NCBI RefSeq assembly: GCF_009646115.1
Contig: NZ_CP045720.1
Location: 1,736,001-1,800,000, forward strand
Length of the DNA stretch: 64,000 nucleotides
From: Pantoea eucalypti
GTDB lineage: Bacteria > Pseudomonadota > Gammaproteobacteria > Enterobacterales > Enterobacteriaceae
Reading direction: 5' to 3'
In this document: positions 21,147 to 32,486 of the stretch, one piece after another
Position numbering within the stretch: position 1 is the stretch's first letter
How the letters are laid out: the number at the start of each line of letters is the position of its first letter
Notes under the pieces: model-generated
Told to the model about the DNA's origin: nothing
Databases searched by the model: none
What the model saw: the letters and a program-made list of their open reading frames with translations, nothing else
Position numbers and translations under genes: made by a program

Positions 21147-21710
21147 GTGTCAGAGCGATCTTTTCCGGCAGAATTGGACGATTTAAAGACAGATTTAAGG
21201 CGTTTTGAAAAATCGTTGCAAAGTTTTGCGCAGCAACTTGGTTTGCGCCTTAACGATCTTGAAGTGGACCATATTTCGGTGCGTTGTCATCAGGACACGA
21301 CGGCGATCCGCTGGCAGCAAGGCCTGCAGCAGATGGGTACGCAGTTTTCCGCGACGATGATTAACGGACGGCAGATTTGCCTGTTTAAACTACATGATCC
21401 ACTGGTTGTGGCGGGCAGAGAGATCGATGTGGTTGAGCTGCCGTGGCCGGGTGAGAAGCGTTATCGCCATGAAGGCTGGGAGCACATTGAAGTGGTGTTA
21501 CGTGGCGATCATCGAACGCTGGGCATGCGCGCGATGGCATTATTGTCTGATGAGGCACTGACGCAGCCCGGTATTTCCTTTAAAACCAGCTCACCGCAGG
21601 GCGAGAATGAGCGTCTGCCTAATCCGACCCTGGCGGTGACGGACGGGCAGACAACCATCAAGTTTCATCCGTGGCGACTGGAGGAAATTGTCGCCAGTGA
21701 GCAGCACTAA
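21147..21710 (+). CDS. yecM: VOC-superfamily protein YecM
   Basis: 187-residue member of the YecM family, a vicinal-oxygen-chelate (glyoxalase-like) fold with a putative metal site. The substrate is unknown. I prefer the GTG at 21147, which follows a strong GAGAGGA site by 6 bases and gives the E. coli length (188). Conserved landmarks are VDHISVRCHQ, INGRQICLFKL, ELPWPGEKRY, HEGWEHIEVV and the C-terminal TIKFHPW. Confidence 0.93.
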   Translation: MSERSFPAELDDLKTDLRRFEKSLQSFAQQLGLRLNDLEVDHISVRCHQDTTAIRWQQGLQQMGTQFSATMINGRQICLFKLHDPLVVAGREIDVVELPWPGEKRYRHEGWEHIEVVLRGDHRTLGMRAMALLSDEALTQPGISFKTSSPQGENERLPNPTLAVTDGQTTIKFHPWRLEEIVASEQH

Positions 21711-22852
21711 ATGCGGGCAGCCACGGCGCGTTTCAGTCGGGCAACCGCCTCGTCCAGTAGCGCTCGGGTACAGCCGAAATTGAGCCGGACAAACTGGTCG
21801 TTGCCGAACTCACGTCCGGCGGTTAAGCCCAGTCCGTGCTTCTCAAAATAGAGGGCAGGACTGGCCACACCCAGCGCGCTGGCATCAATCCAGGCCAGGT
21901 AGGTTGCTTCCGGCGTGGCAACTGACAGACCGGGCATTTTATTGACCTGAGATACCAGCCAGTCCCGGTTACTGCGCAGGTAAGCATTCTGTGCCTTCAG
22001 CCAGGGCTCACCTTCGCGCCAGGCTGCTGCTGCTGCGGTGATGGCCAGAATATCTACATCCGGCACAATGCCGCGTCGCACCCGGTTAAAGCGCGCGCGC
22101 AGTTCAGCATTCGGTATGATGGCGATGGACGCACCCAGACCGGCGATATTGAAACTCTTGGAGGGCGACATCAGCGTGACACTTCGCTGGGCCGCATCCT
22201 CACTTAGCGAAGCAAACGGAATGTGCTGCACGCCCGGTTCCAGTAGCAAATCGCTGTGGATCTCGTCGGAACAGACAATCAGATTGTGTTTCCGGGCGAA
22301 TTCCAGCTGCGCCTGTAGTTCGTCCTGGCGATAGACCGTGCCGCCCGGATTCTGCGGGTTACACAGCATTAACAGCCGTTCTTTACCCCTAGTCTGTTCT
22401 TCGGCTGCATCCAGATCCAGCAGCCAGCGCCCCTGTTGCAACGTGACAGGCACATTGATCTGACCTCGCTCTGCCAGTTTTGCCGCCCCGCGAAACGGTG
22501 GATAGATCGGCGTGGGAGAAATCGTCAGCTCGTCCGACGCAGTGAAGGCACGCACGGCGAGATTCAGTCCACTCACCACGCCGGGTAAAACCACAATCCA
22601 TTCCGGATTGACGTGCCACTGATAGCGTGAGGCGAGCCACGCAACTGCGCTGTCGAGAAACGCTACCGGCGTATCGCCATAGCCGAAAATGCCATGCCCG
22701 GCGCGGGTTTTGATCGCATCGATAACGCAGTCAGGCGATCGGAAATCGGTATCTGCCACCCACAACGGCAGAATGTCCTGGTCCGCATATTTGTTCCATT
22801 TAAGGCTATCGCTGTGACGACGGTCTATCCGTTGGTCGAAATTGAATGCCAT
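21707..22852 (-). CDS. PLP-dependent cystathionine beta-lyase-like enzyme (MalY/PatB family)
   Basis: Fold-type I PLP enzyme of the MalY/PatB group, which cleave C-S bonds of cystathionine or related beta-elimination substrates. From ATG 22852 it has 381 residues. The PLP lysine is in [12 protein letters not shown], and other cofactor contacts lie in NPQNPGG and CSDEIHSD. The C-terminal half binds substrate (RLNFGCTR). An ATG 24 bases earlier is possible. It converges tail to tail with yecM, overlapping its stop by 4 bases. Physiological substrate not determinable. Confidence 0.9.
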   Translation of the reverse strand: MAFNFDQRIDRRHSDSLKWNKYADQDILPLWVADTDFRSPDCVIDAIKTRAGHGIFGYGDTPVAFLDSAVAWLASRYQWHVNPEWIVVLPGVVSGLNLAVRAFTASDELTISPTPIYPPFRGAAKLAERGQINVPVTLQQGRWLLDLDAAEEQTRGKERLLMLCNPQNPGGTVYRQDELQAQLEFARKHNLIVCSDEIHSDLLLEPGVQHIPFASLSEDAAQRSVTLMSPSKSFNIAGLGASIAIIPNAELRARFNRVRRGIVPDVDILAITAAAAAWREGEPWLKAQNAYLRSNRDWLVSQVNKMPGLSVATPEATYLAWIDASALGVASPALYFEKHGLGLTAGREFGNDQFVRLNFGCTRALLDEAVARLKRAVAARI

Positions 22853-22937
22853 AGTTAACTTTCCCGGTAAACTCATATCAGCAGCCAGACTAACTGATGA
22901 ATCTGCCTTGAACCAGAGTCATGTAAAGGAGAAGAGA

Positions 22938-23690
22938 ATGACCACACTGGAAATTTGCTGCTATGGCGTGGATTGCGCCGTGACCGCACAACAGGCGGGC
23001 GCCGATCGGGTTGAACTTTGTGCCGCACCGCGTGAGGGTGGTCTGACCCCATCGGCAGGGATGCTGAATGCCGCCCGGCGCGAGGTTTCAATCCCGGTTC
23101 ATCCTATTGTCCGGCCACGGGGTGGTGACTTTTGTTATACCGCGCGCGAGTTTGAAGCGATGAAATCGGATGTGGCGTTGATACGCGAACTGGGTTTTCC
23201 GGGGCTGGTCATTGGGATGCTTGATGAGGATGCGCATATCCATCATGGTCAGATGCGGCAGATTATGGCGCTGTGTGACGGCCTGTCAGTGACGTTCCAT
23301 CGCGCCTTCGATCTGTGCCACAGCCCTAAGCGAGCGCTGGAAGAATTAACAGATTTGGGGGTAGCGCGCATTCTGACATCCGGTCAGCAACACAGTGCTG
23401 AAAACGGAATTGCACTCCTCAGGGAACTAAATGAGGCCAGCACCGGTCCTATTATTATGGCGGGTGCCGGGGTTCGTCTCAGCAACCTGCAAAAGTTTCT
23501 CGACATGGGGATTGATGAAGTTCACAGCTCGGCAAGTCGCCTGATGGTGTCGCCGATGCGCTACCGCAAAGCGGGGGTTTCCATGTGTTCTGAAGCCGAA
23601 AGCGATGAGTTCAGCCGCTACTGTGTAGACGGCGATGTCGTTGAGGCGATGAAAAGTGTGATGCAGATGAGCACCGTTCGGGTCGCCTGA
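22938..23690 (+). CDS. cutC: CutC family protein
   Basis: TIM-barrel protein once linked to copper tolerance in E. coli, an effect now credited largely to the MicL sRNA made from its 3' end. 250 residues from ATG 22938 after AAGGAG. Family landmarks: [67 protein letters not shown]. An upstream in-frame ATG at 22842 would overlap the divergent lyase gene and is less likely. Confidence 0.96.
   Translation: MTTLEICCYGVDCAVTAQQAGADRVELCAAPREGGLTPSAGMLNAARREVSIPVHPIVRPRGGDFCYTAREFEAMKSDVALIRELGFPGLVIGMLDEDAHIHHGQMRQIMALCDGLSVTFHRAFDLCHSPKRALEELTDLGVARILTSGQQHSAENGIALLRELNEASTGPIIMAGAGVRLSNLQKFLDMGIDEVHSSASRLMVSPMRYRKAGVSMCSEAESDEFSRYCVDGDVVEAMKSVMQMSTVRVA
23423..23451 (+). promoter_or_regulatory. 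Possible sigma-E promoter inside cutC
   Basis: GGAACT at 23423-23428 is followed 18 bases later by TCCTA at 23447-23451, resembling a sigma-E promoter. A start just downstream would yield a transcript of about 320 nt ending at the terminator after cutC, close to the length reported for the E. coli MicL primary transcript. The -10 match is imperfect. Confidence 0.4.
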
Positions 23691-23779
23691 ATCACAACAG
23701 ATTTTGCCGCGCAGCACGCCGATTATTGACGTGGTGTTTGCAAGTACCAAACCCCAGTATTCTTGCTGGGGTTCTTTTT
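23691..23779 (+). ncRNA. micL: MicL-type sRNA, processed 3' portion
   Basis: In E. coli the 3' UTR of cutC is the source of MicL, an sRNA repressing the major lipoprotein gene lpp. Here the same position holds AAGTACCAAAC at about 23742-23752, whose AGTACCA is complementary to the TGGTACT found in the early lpp coding sequence of enterics, followed directly by a rho-independent terminator. Exact ends, and whether the full-length form starts inside cutC, cannot be fixed from sequence. Confidence 0.55.
23752..23779 (+). terminator. Rho-independent terminator after cutC
   Basis: CCCCAG/CTGGGG stem with an 8-base loop followed by TTCTTTTT. It terminates cutC and would also form the 3' end of the proposed MicL RNA. 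Confidence 0.85.
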
Positions 23780-23980
23780 GTCTGAAGCCCTCTCAAGTGC
23801 AGTGACCTTATTCCGGGGTTCTCTGGCATTGTCATGATGTGAGGGGGAGATGATATCTGACGTTTGTGCCTTTTCACCTCTCTCATCATTTAAAGCACTG
23901 CAGGCCGGAATCGTCAAAGATTGGCGCTGTTTATCACCACAGCGTTTACACTGAAAGCAACGTCGCCTGGAAATTACCCT

Positions 23981-24826
23981 ATGAAACGCAATCAGATTCT
24001 TGTTTTAAGCCTGATGCTGACTGCCTGGACTGAAAGCGCAGCGGCCAGCGCCTGCAGCCCGAATAATGCGGCCGTTGCAAACAGCAATAACCTTATTCTG
24101 CTGGGGGGAAACGCGAAAGGCGCTGTGAAGCAGGTGATTGCGGGCGAGTTTGGCAAAGATGTGAATTCGCAAAAGCGGGTACTGGGGCAGTTTGACGCCT
24201 GCGGCGATCTGACCGTCGCCGACGTCAGCTACGATAAAAGCGAACGAAATGTGATTCTCAGCATGGAGCAACATATCGCCAGAGTGCAGGGCGGCTGGGT
24301 GGCGGAATACGCCTATCTGGTCAAAGTGCTGAAAGAAGGTAAGGAAGTCGTCGTGGATAATCGACAGGGAACGATTAACTGGCAGAAAGGCCGGCATGGC
24401 ACGATCACCAGCGCCTCTGATAGATTTACCAGCATGGGGAAAAGCGGCTTTACCGACATCACCTATCGCTATGATCCCCAGCTACGGCTGGAAAAGAGCG
24501 TGGCGCGCGGCAGCGATCCGCTGACCAACGGTGAATTTCACTATCACTGGAACCCAAAAGGTCTGGTCACGCGCACCACATCTGCAAGAGGCACCGACGA
24601 ATACACCTATGATCCTCAATGGCGTGAAGTACGACTTAACGGCACCGAGACCACACCGCTCAGCACCATCCGGTCGGTTGATGAGTGCCAGTCATGGGAT
24701 GAGGTCGGCAACTGTACACTCAGCTATCTGCATGAGACCGAGATCTTTACGCGTGGCACTATCGAGCGCCACCTCAGTTCGGCCTACAAATATGAGTACT
24801 GGAACCAGCCTGCGGCAGAAGAGTAA
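23981..24826 (+). CDS. Secreted YnfC-like (UPF0257) protein with YD-type motifs
   Basis: 281 residues from ATG 23981, with a signal peptide (about 1-22) followed by SACSPNN. The cysteine context is a poor lipobox, so lipoprotein status is doubtful. The middle has two tyrosine-aspartate motifs (ITYRYDPQLRLEKS and DEYTYDPQWREVRL) like degenerate YD repeats, and the C-terminal CQSWDEVGNCTLSYL resembles the E. coli YnfC/UPF0257 lipoprotein. Function is unknown; periplasmic or outer-membrane location is inferred. It stands alone between cutC and the dehydrogenase gene. Confidence 0.75.
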   Translation: MKRNQILVLSLMLTAWTESAAASACSPNNAAVANSNNLILLGGNAKGAVKQVIAGEFGKDVNSQKRVLGQFDACGDLTVADVSYDKSERNVILSMEQHIARVQGGWVAEYAYLVKVLKEGKEVVVDNRQGTINWQKGRHGTITSASDRFTSMGKSGFTDITYRYDPQLRLEKSVARGSDPLTNGEFHYHWNPKGLVTRTTSARGTDEYTYDPQWREVRLNGTETTPLSTIRSVDECQSWDEVGNCTLSYLHETEIFTRGTIERHLSSAYKYEYWNQPAAEE

Positions 24827-24856
24827 CAGGCGATCGGGTGATCGCCCGCTCCTGAC

Positions 24857-25954
24857 CTATTTTACTGTCTGACTAAAGGCATCCAGTGCCAGCAGAGCAT
24901 TAGCGATATCTTCGGGTGACAGGTGTGGGTTAAGGTTTTTCAGCGTATCTCCCTCACTGTTTGCCAGCGCCCCCACTTTCACCAGATTCTCCCAGCTTTC
25001 ATTTTCCAGATGCAGCTCCCGGAGTGTGGTTGGCATATTGATTGAGCGATAAAAGCGTATATAGCGCGCAATATCCTCATCCGTACGCTTCTCAAGCACC
25101 ATCTGCGTCAGCGTGCCATAGGCAACTTTCTCGCCATGAGTCAGATGGTGGATATCGCCATCGATGGCGGTAAAACCATTATGAATCGCGTGAGCGGCTG
25201 CCAGACCACCGTTCTCAAACCCCAGTCCCGAGAGCAGCGTATTGGCCTCAACGACCGCTTCCACCGCTGGCGTTACCCGTTTTTCGGAAACGGCAACATA
25301 GGCGCTGTAACCCCATGTAAGAAGCGTTTCTTCACAGGCTCGGGCAATGGCCAGTCCGGCAAGTGTCGGATCACCCTTAACCATTGATTTCGCATGCGAA
25401 CGTGCCACGGCCTGCGCTTCAACCCAGGTCGCCAGTCCATCTGCAATGCCTGATGCAAACAGCCGTGCTGGCGCACTGGCGCAGACTGCCGTGTCCACGA
25501 GCACCAAATCTGGATTTTTGCTGTAAAAGCGATAGCTCTCGAATACACCGCTGTCAGAATAGATGACCGACAGGGCGCTACAGGGCGCATCGGTGGACGC
25601 AATGGTTGGCACGATAGCCACCGGCAGTTTAAGTTCATCCGCCACCGCTTTAACCGTATCCAGCGTTTTTCCCCCGCCCAGGCCGACAATCACATTACAG
25701 TCCTGACTTTTTGCGAGCGCACTGAGTCGGGAAATCTCATTACTCGAGGCTTCGCCATTGAATTGCTGCCAGCTGAATGTCACGCCAGCGGAATGCAGGG
25801 CGTGTTGCGTCCGTTCGCCAATCAACGTCCAGACCGTGTTGTCAGCCACCAGAAAAGCCTGATCGCCCAGTTCAGTCAGATACGTTCCCAGCTCGTCCAG
25901 CACTCCTGCGCCCTGTACATATTTACGGGGTGAGGAAAAAATAAATTTACTCAT
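24857..25954 (-). CDS. gldA: Glycerol dehydrogenase-like iron-containing alcohol dehydrogenase
   Basis: NAD-dependent metal-binding dehydrogenase of the GldA/DhaD type (glycerol to dihydroxyacetone). From ATG 25954, after AGGGAG, it has 365 residues (E. coli GldA 367). The nucleotide-binding segment VGLGGGKTLDTVKAVAD, the PTIASTDAPCSALSV loop and metal ligands in SGIADGLATW, GGLAAAHAIHNGF and HGEKVAYG are present. It is a single gene here, not beside the usual gldA neighbours, so it could act on a related polyol. Confidence 0.88.
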   Translation of the reverse strand: MSKFIFSSPRKYVQGAGVLDELGTYLTELGDQAFLVADNTVWTLIGERTQHALHSAGVTFSWQQFNGEASSNEISRLSALAKSQDCNVIVGLGGGKTLDTVKAVADELKLPVAIVPTIASTDAPCSALSVIYSDSGVFESYRFYSKNPDLVLVDTAVCASAPARLFASGIADGLATWVEAQAVARSHAKSMVKGDPTLAGLAIARACEETLLTWGYSAYVAVSEKRVTPAVEAVVEANTLLSGLGFENGGLAAAHAIHNGFTAIDGDIHHLTHGEKVAYGTLTQMVLEKRTDEDIARYIRFYRSINMPTTLRELHLENESWENLVKVGALANSEGDTLKNLNPHLSPEDIANALLALDAFSQTVK

Positions 25955-26088
25955 AATCAAAACTCCCTGATATGAATGAATCAACCTGATCCAGTCTGGC
26001 ACAATCCGGGAAGAGTGACAGTTGATGAAGGATTGCGGTCACCGGAGCTGTTAAGCTGCGTGAACACCCAGGAGATAACGGAGAAATC

Positions 26089-26715
26089 ATGATGAGCGCA
26101 ATGCTCTTTTCATTTCTGCTTGCGATAACCATTCTGACGCTCACACCCGGATTTGACACCGCACTGGTGCTGCGAACCGCTATCGCGCAGGGCTGGCAGC
26201 GCGCCTGCGCCACCGCGCTCGGCGTGACGCTGGGCTGTCTGATCTGGGGAGTGGCGGCAGGCCTGGGGCTGGGTGCGCTATTGCTGGCCTCTGAAATTGC
26301 ATACAACCTGCTGAAGTGGATGGGGGCGGCCTGGCTGCTCTGGCTCGGTATCAGGCTACTGCTTAAACCGCGTCAGCAACCGCTCATCGTGGACGAACAG
26401 CCTGCCAGGTCGCAGGGTTATCTGGCCTGCTTCAGTCGGGGGTTGATGGGGAATCTGCTGAATCCAAAAGTGGGCGTGTTTTACGTCACTTTCCTGCCAC
26501 AGTTTATTCCGGCCGGGGCGTCCGTGGCGCTCTGGTGTACGCTGATGGCGCTGGCACACATGCTGCTGGGGCTGATATGGAATGCTGTGTTAATCGGCGG
26601 CAGTCACTATTTTGCGAGTCATCTGCAAAAACCGCGGGTATTAAGGGTGATGGATCGCCTGACCGGCTGCGTGTTTATTGGATTTGCGGCGAAACTGGCG
26701 TTGTCTCGCCGCTGA
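26089..26715 (+). CDS. LysE/RhtB-family amino-acid exporter
   Basis: 208-residue integral membrane protein with about six hydrophobic segments and the family signature LTPGFDTALVLRTAIAQGW near the N-terminus, plus NLLNPKVGVFYVTFLPQF in the middle. Such proteins export amino acids or homoserine lactones; the substrate cannot be assigned. The ATG at 26089 follows GGAG, with a second ATG one codon later. It converges with cmoB with only 3 bases between. Confidence 0.92.
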   Translation: MMSAMLFSFLLAITILTLTPGFDTALVLRTAIAQGWQRACATALGVTLGCLIWGVAAGLGLGALLLASEIAYNLLKWMGAAWLLWLGIRLLLKPRQQPLIVDEQPARSQGYLACFSRGLMGNLLNPKVGVFYVTFLPQFIPAGASVALWCTLMALAHMLLGLIWNAVLIGGSHYFASHLQKPRVLRVMDRLTGCVFIGFAAKLALSRR

Positions 26716-26718
26716 GAT

Positions 26719-28478
<1,760 letters not shown>

Positions 28479-28493
28479 TTAACCCAGGGCGAC

Positions 28494-28889
28494 TTAATGG
28501 AGTGTCAGCACCAGTTCCCACGGCAGATAAATAAGATTAAAAATGACCATGCCGCACAGGGAAAACAGCGTCAGCAGCATGCCATATTTACGGCCAGCCA
28601 TGGCGCTGCTGCGTAAACCCCAGGCATGGAGTAACCGGCTGATGAAAAAGAGCAGGCCAGTGAGATGCACCATCCAGATATCGGCGCCATTCATCTCCAT
28701 CATCACCAGCAGCAACAGCGCCAGCGGGATAGTTTCGATGGCATTGCCGTGAATGCGAATCGCCATTTTCAGGTCGTGATAGCCGCCATCGCCATACGCC
28801 ACGCGATAGAAACGGCGGTAACGCACCACGTCCATTGTAAATTTCATTACCAGCAATGCACCCAGTACGACGTATAACGCGCTAATCAT
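28494..28889 (-). CDS. yecN: MAPEG-family membrane protein YecN
   Basis: 131-residue inner-membrane protein of the MAPEG family, four hydrophobic helices, exactly the E. coli YecN length from ATG 28889 (MISALYVVLGAL). Conserved VVRYRRFYRVAYGDGG, IRIHGNAIETIPLAL and the C-terminal PWELVLTL. Family members include glutathione-dependent enzymes, but no activity is known for YecN. Confidence 0.94.
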   Translation of the reverse strand: MISALYVVLGALLVMKFTMDVVRYRRFYRVAYGDGGYHDLKMAIRIHGNAIETIPLALLLLVMMEMNGADIWMVHLTGLLFFISRLLHAWGLRSSAMAGRKYGMLLTLFSLCGMVIFNLIYLPWELVLTLH

Positions 28890-28958
28890 TGTCACTCCGG
28901 TATCCATCCGTAAAGTGGCTATTCTATCCAGCGTACAGCACGCTGTCCTGTGCAGTGA

Positions 28959-29780
28959 TCAAAACAGTGATGTCTGTTGCGGCCAGTCGGGTCCATTGCC
29001 AATAGCCGGATCGATCTGCTGCAGCTGCGGCCATAGCGCCTGCACCAGCGGAAACACCTGACCCATATCGGGCGTATGCAGAAACAACATGGCGTCGCCC
29101 TGTTGCTGCCATTGCGAGAGCTTGTCACGCCAGATCTGAAACAGCGGCACGGTCTCTTCCACACTGTCGCTGCCGATAAAACGGACCATTGGCTGCGAGC
29201 CGGTTCGTAAGGCATGAGGCGGCACTTTAGGCTTCTGAGCACGGGCCACCAGCGCTGCCGGGCTTTGCGAGGTGGAGGCGTGAACCGGGCGGCTGTCCAG
29301 CATGACGCGATTGATGCCGCGCTCAAGCAATCCGCGATTCAGCGCCCGCTCTGCGTCACCTTTGGCAAAGAAAGCGGGATGGCGGACTTCGACGCCGTAG
29401 TGAAAACGACGCGGCAAACTATCCAGAAAGCGCCACAGATCGGCGATCTGCGCCGGAGAGAAGCTGGCAGGCAGCTGCAGCCAGTACTGACCGATGCGAT
29501 CGGCCAGCGGCTCCATCAGGCGCAGGAAATCGGTCAGCAGGTCGTCACTGTGCTGTAGCGCCGCCTGATGGCTGATGGTGTTGGGAAACTTAAAGCAGAA
29601 GCGAAACGCATCATGCGTCATATCGCGCCAGCGCATCACCGTTTCGGTATCAGGCAGCGCATAAAGCGTGGTGTTTCCCTCTACACAATGGAAGTATCGG
29701 GCATAGTCCGCCAGGCTCGTGATACCCCAGCGTTTCCAGTGTGAATGCCCCCACTGGGGCAGGCCAATACGAAGTGTCAC
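28959..29780 (-). CDS. yecE: DUF72 family protein YecE
   Basis: 273-residue TIM-barrel-like DUF72 protein of unknown activity. The GTG at 29780 follows CAGGAG by 6 bases and gives VTLRIGLPQWGH, aligned with E. coli YecE; the longer ATG frame is unlikely. Conserved FNTTLYALP-like HCVEGNTTLYALPD, FRFCFKFPNTISHQ, QLPASF, YGVEVRHPAFF, LDSRPVHA and RFIGSD motifs are seen. Confidence 0.94.
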   Translation of the reverse strand: MTLRIGLPQWGHSHWKRWGITSLADYARYFHCVEGNTTLYALPDTETVMRWRDMTHDAFRFCFKFPNTISHQAALQHSDDLLTDFLRLMEPLADRIGQYWLQLPASFSPAQIADLWRFLDSLPRRFHYGVEVRHPAFFAKGDAERALNRGLLERGINRVMLDSRPVHASTSQSPAALVARAQKPKVPPHALRTGSQPMVRFIGSDSVEETVPLFQIWRDKLSQWQQQGDAMLFLHTPDMGQVFPLVQALWPQLQQIDPAIGNGPDWPQQTSLF

Positions 29781-29901
29781 GCGCGCTCCTGGCGATGGGT
29801 TAAGATGCCCCATTATCTTCTATGTTCGGTCAGGTGGGCAAATGCACACAGGAAATCGGTGCTTTGGCGTGGATCTGCTTATCCTGCCTGGCTTTTTCCA
29901 T

Positions 29902-29907
29902 TATAAT
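29902..29907 (+). promoter_or_regulatory. -10 element upstream of aspS
   Basis: A perfect TATAAT lies 85 bases before the aspS start in the 210-base gap after the divergent yecE start. No convincing -35 is visible at the right spacing. Confidence 0.4.
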
Positions 29908-29991
29908 GACCGCCATTTTTGCGACAGCATCGCAACAGGTAACGCGGCCGGATGCTGTCAGCTGCAGCGGCGAAGTTAAAAGGATAGTGTT

Positions 29992-31770
29992 ATGCGTACA
30001 GAATATTGCGGACAGCTCAATCTGTCTCATGTAGGTCAGCAAGTCACGCTTTGCGGCTGGGTAAACCGCCGTCGCGATCTCGGCAGTTTGATTTTTATCG
30101 ACATGCGCGACCGTGAAGGCATCGTGCAGGTGTTTTTCGATCCCGATCGTCAGGACGCATTTAAGCTGGCTTCTGAACTGCGTAACGAATTCTGCATCCA
30201 GATCACCGGCACCGTGCGTGCGCGTGATGAGAAGAATAAAAACAGCGACATGGCGACCGGCGAAGTCGAAGTGTTTGCCCAGGCGCTGACCATCATCAAC
30301 CGCTCTGAGCCACTGCCGCTGGACTCTAATCAGACCAACAGCGAAGAAGCGCGCCTGAAATACCGCTATCTGGATCTGCGTCGTCCTGAGATGGTGACGC
30401 GTCTGAAAACCCGCGCAAAAATCACCAGCTTTGTCCGTCGCTTTATGGATGACGAAGGGTTCCTGGATATCGAAACCCCGATGCTGACCAAAGCGACGCC
30501 AGAAGGCGCGCGTGACTATCTGGTGCCTAGCCGGGTTCACAAAGGCAAGTTCTACGCGCTGCCGCAGTCACCGCAGCTGTTCAAACAGCTGCTGATGATG
30601 TCGGGTTTTGACCGCTACTATCAGATCGTTAAATGCTTCCGTGATGAAGATTTACGCGCCGATCGTCAGCCCGAATTTACCCAGATCGACGTTGAAACCT
30701 CCTTTATGACCGCGCCGCAGGTGCGTGAAATCATGGAGCGTTTAATCCGCAATCTGTGGCAGGACGTGCAGGGCGTTGATCTCGGCGAGTTCCCGCAGAT
30801 GACCTTTGCGGAAGCGATGCATCGTTACGGTTCTGATAAGCCGGATCTGCGTAACCCGATGGAGCTGGTGGACGTGGGTGACCTGCTGAAAAATGTGGAG
30901 TTCCAGGTCTTCTCTGGCCCGGCTAACGACGAAAAAGGCCGTGTTGCGGCACTGCGTGTGCCAACCGGTGCGCAGCTGAGCCGTAAGCAGATTGATGAAT
31001 ATGGCAAGTTCGTAGAAATTTACGGCGCGAAAGGCCTGGCGTGGATGAAAGTCAACGTCCGCGCGGACGGCCTGGAGGGCGTGCAGAGTCCGGTTGCCAA
31101 GTTCCTGAATGCAGAGATCGTCGAAAGCATTCTGAGCCGCACCGGCGCGCAGGATGGCGACATCATCTTCTTTGGTGCCGATCGCGCCAAAGTGGTTGCG
31201 GATGCACTGGGTGCGTTGCGCCTGAAAGTGGGTCGCGAGCTGAACATCACCGATGAAAAAGCCTGGGCACCGCTGTGGGTGATCGACTTCCCGATGTTCG
31301 AAGAGGACGAGGAAGGCGGTCTGGCTGCGATGCACCACCCGTTCACTGCGCCGAAAGAGATGAGCGCAGAAGAGCTGGCTGCGGATCCAACCCGTGCCGT
31401 GGCGAATGCCTACGACATGGTGATCAACGGTTATGAAGTGGGCGGCGGTTCAGTGCGTATCCACAACGGCAAAATGCAGCAGACGGTGTTCAGCATTCTG
31501 GGTATTGAAGAGCACGAGCAGCGCGAGAAGTTTGGCTTCCTGCTGGATGCGCTTAAATTCGGTACACCACCGCATGCGGGCCTGGCGTTTGGTCTGGATC
31601 GCCTGACCATGCTGCTGACCGGCACCGACAACATTCGTGACGTTATTGCGTTCCCGAAAACCACGGCGGCAGCCTGCATGATGACCGAAGCGCCAAGCGA
31701 AGCGAACCCGGCTTCTCTGCTGGAACTGGGCATTCAGGTCATTAAAAAAGAAAAGCCTGAGATTAAATAA
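29992..31770 (+). CDS. aspS: Aspartyl-tRNA synthetase
   Basis: Charges tRNA-Asp. 592 residues (E. coli 590) of the class IIb type: N-terminal OB-fold anticodon-binding domain ([20 protein letters not shown]), catalytic core with motif 2 [18 protein letters not shown], bacterial GAD insertion in the middle, and motif 3 [13 protein letters not shown] near the C-terminus. An AAAGGA site precedes the ATG. The last A of the stop codon begins the nudB ATG. Confidence 0.99.
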   Translation: MRTEYCGQLNLSHVGQQVTLCGWVNRRRDLGSLIFIDMRDREGIVQVFFDPDRQDAFKLASELRNEFCIQITGTVRARDEKNKNSDMATGEVEVFAQALTIINRSEPLPLDSNQTNSEEARLKYRYLDLRRPEMVTRLKTRAKITSFVRRFMDDEGFLDIETPMLTKATPEGARDYLVPSRVHKGKFYALPQSPQLFKQLLMMSGFDRYYQIVKCFRDEDLRADRQPEFTQIDVETSFMTAPQVREIMERLIRNLWQDVQGVDLGEFPQMTFAEAMHRYGSDKPDLRNPMELVDVGDLLKNVEFQVFSGPANDEKGRVAALRVPTGAQLSRKQIDEYGKFVEIYGAKGLAWMKVNVRADGLEGVQSPVAKFLNAEIVESILSRTGAQDGDIIFFGADRAKVVADALGALRLKVGRELNITDEKAWAPLWVIDFPMFEEDEEGGLAAMHHPFTAPKEMSAEELAADPTRAVANAYDMVINGYEVGGGSVRIHNGKMQQTVFSILGIEEHEQREKFGFLLDALKFGTPPHAGLAFGLDRLTMLLTGTDNIRDVIAFPKTTAAACMMTEAPSEANPASLLELGIQVIKKEKPEIK

Positions 31771-32201
31771 TGGGCTATAAACACCCGGTTTCAGTGCTGG
31801 TGGTTATTTCGGCGCGCGATACTGGCCGGGTGTTGATGCTGCAGCGGCGTGACGATCCCTCATTCTGGCAGTCGGTTACCGGCAGCCTGGAAACGGGGGA
31901 GTCACCACTGGCGACCGCGTGTCGTGAAGTGAATGAGGAGGTCGGCATTGACGTGCTGACTGAGCAGCTGGAGGTGGAGGATTGTCATCGTCAAATCGAC
32001 TTTGAAATCTTTCCCCATTTCCGCCATCGCTATGCGCCTGATGTCACCCATAATCACGAGCACTGGTTTCGCCTGCAACTGCCGGAAGAGCGCGATGTGA
32101 CGCTCACGGAGCATCTGGCGTTTCGCTGGCTGGCACCTGCTGACGCTGCAGCATTAACCCGATCATGGAGTAACCGCCAGGCAATTGAAGAATTTATCTG
32201 A
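31770..32201 (+). CDS. nudB: Dihydroneopterin triphosphate diphosphatase (Nudix)
   Basis: NudB removes pyrophosphate from dihydroneopterin triphosphate in folate synthesis. 143 residues with a full Nudix box, GSLETGESPLATACREVNEEVGI split over residues 37-59, and family motifs RRDDPSFWQSVTG and SWSNRQAIEEF at the C-terminus. It overlaps the aspS stop by one base (TAATG), so translation is coupled. Confidence 0.96.
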   Translation: MGYKHPVSVLVVISARDTGRVLMLQRRDDPSFWQSVTGSLETGESPLATACREVNEEVGIDVLTEQLEVEDCHRQIDFEIFPHFRHRYAPDVTHNHEHWFRLQLPEERDVTLTEHLAFRWLAPADAAALTRSWSNRQAIEEFI

Positions 32202-32486
32202 ATGCTCGCCATCGCCCGGGATTCCGGCGGCGGATAGATTAAATTTTATGAATCTGGTGAGTTTTAACAGGACTTCACCAATATATTGAACAGCCAGGCA
32301 TCATCTACGCTGCGACGTTGTTTACCACCCGCGTGAAGTCATCAGCATACTGTTGTACGTGATGATCATGCGCGATGCTCGCCCAAAGCGGGTACACGGG
32401 TTTTTAAAAACGGTGTAAGCACCGACGGTAAACAGGCTCGCAGCCAGGATAGCCTGCACCCTGTAAAAGATCGGAGAAACGTTAAA
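32202..32486. other. Intergenic region nudB-yebC
   Basis: A 285-base gap without a recognisable gene. It contains several short inverted repeats but no obvious terminator with a T run. The GGAGAAACG site just before yebC is the only clear element. Confidence 0.3.
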
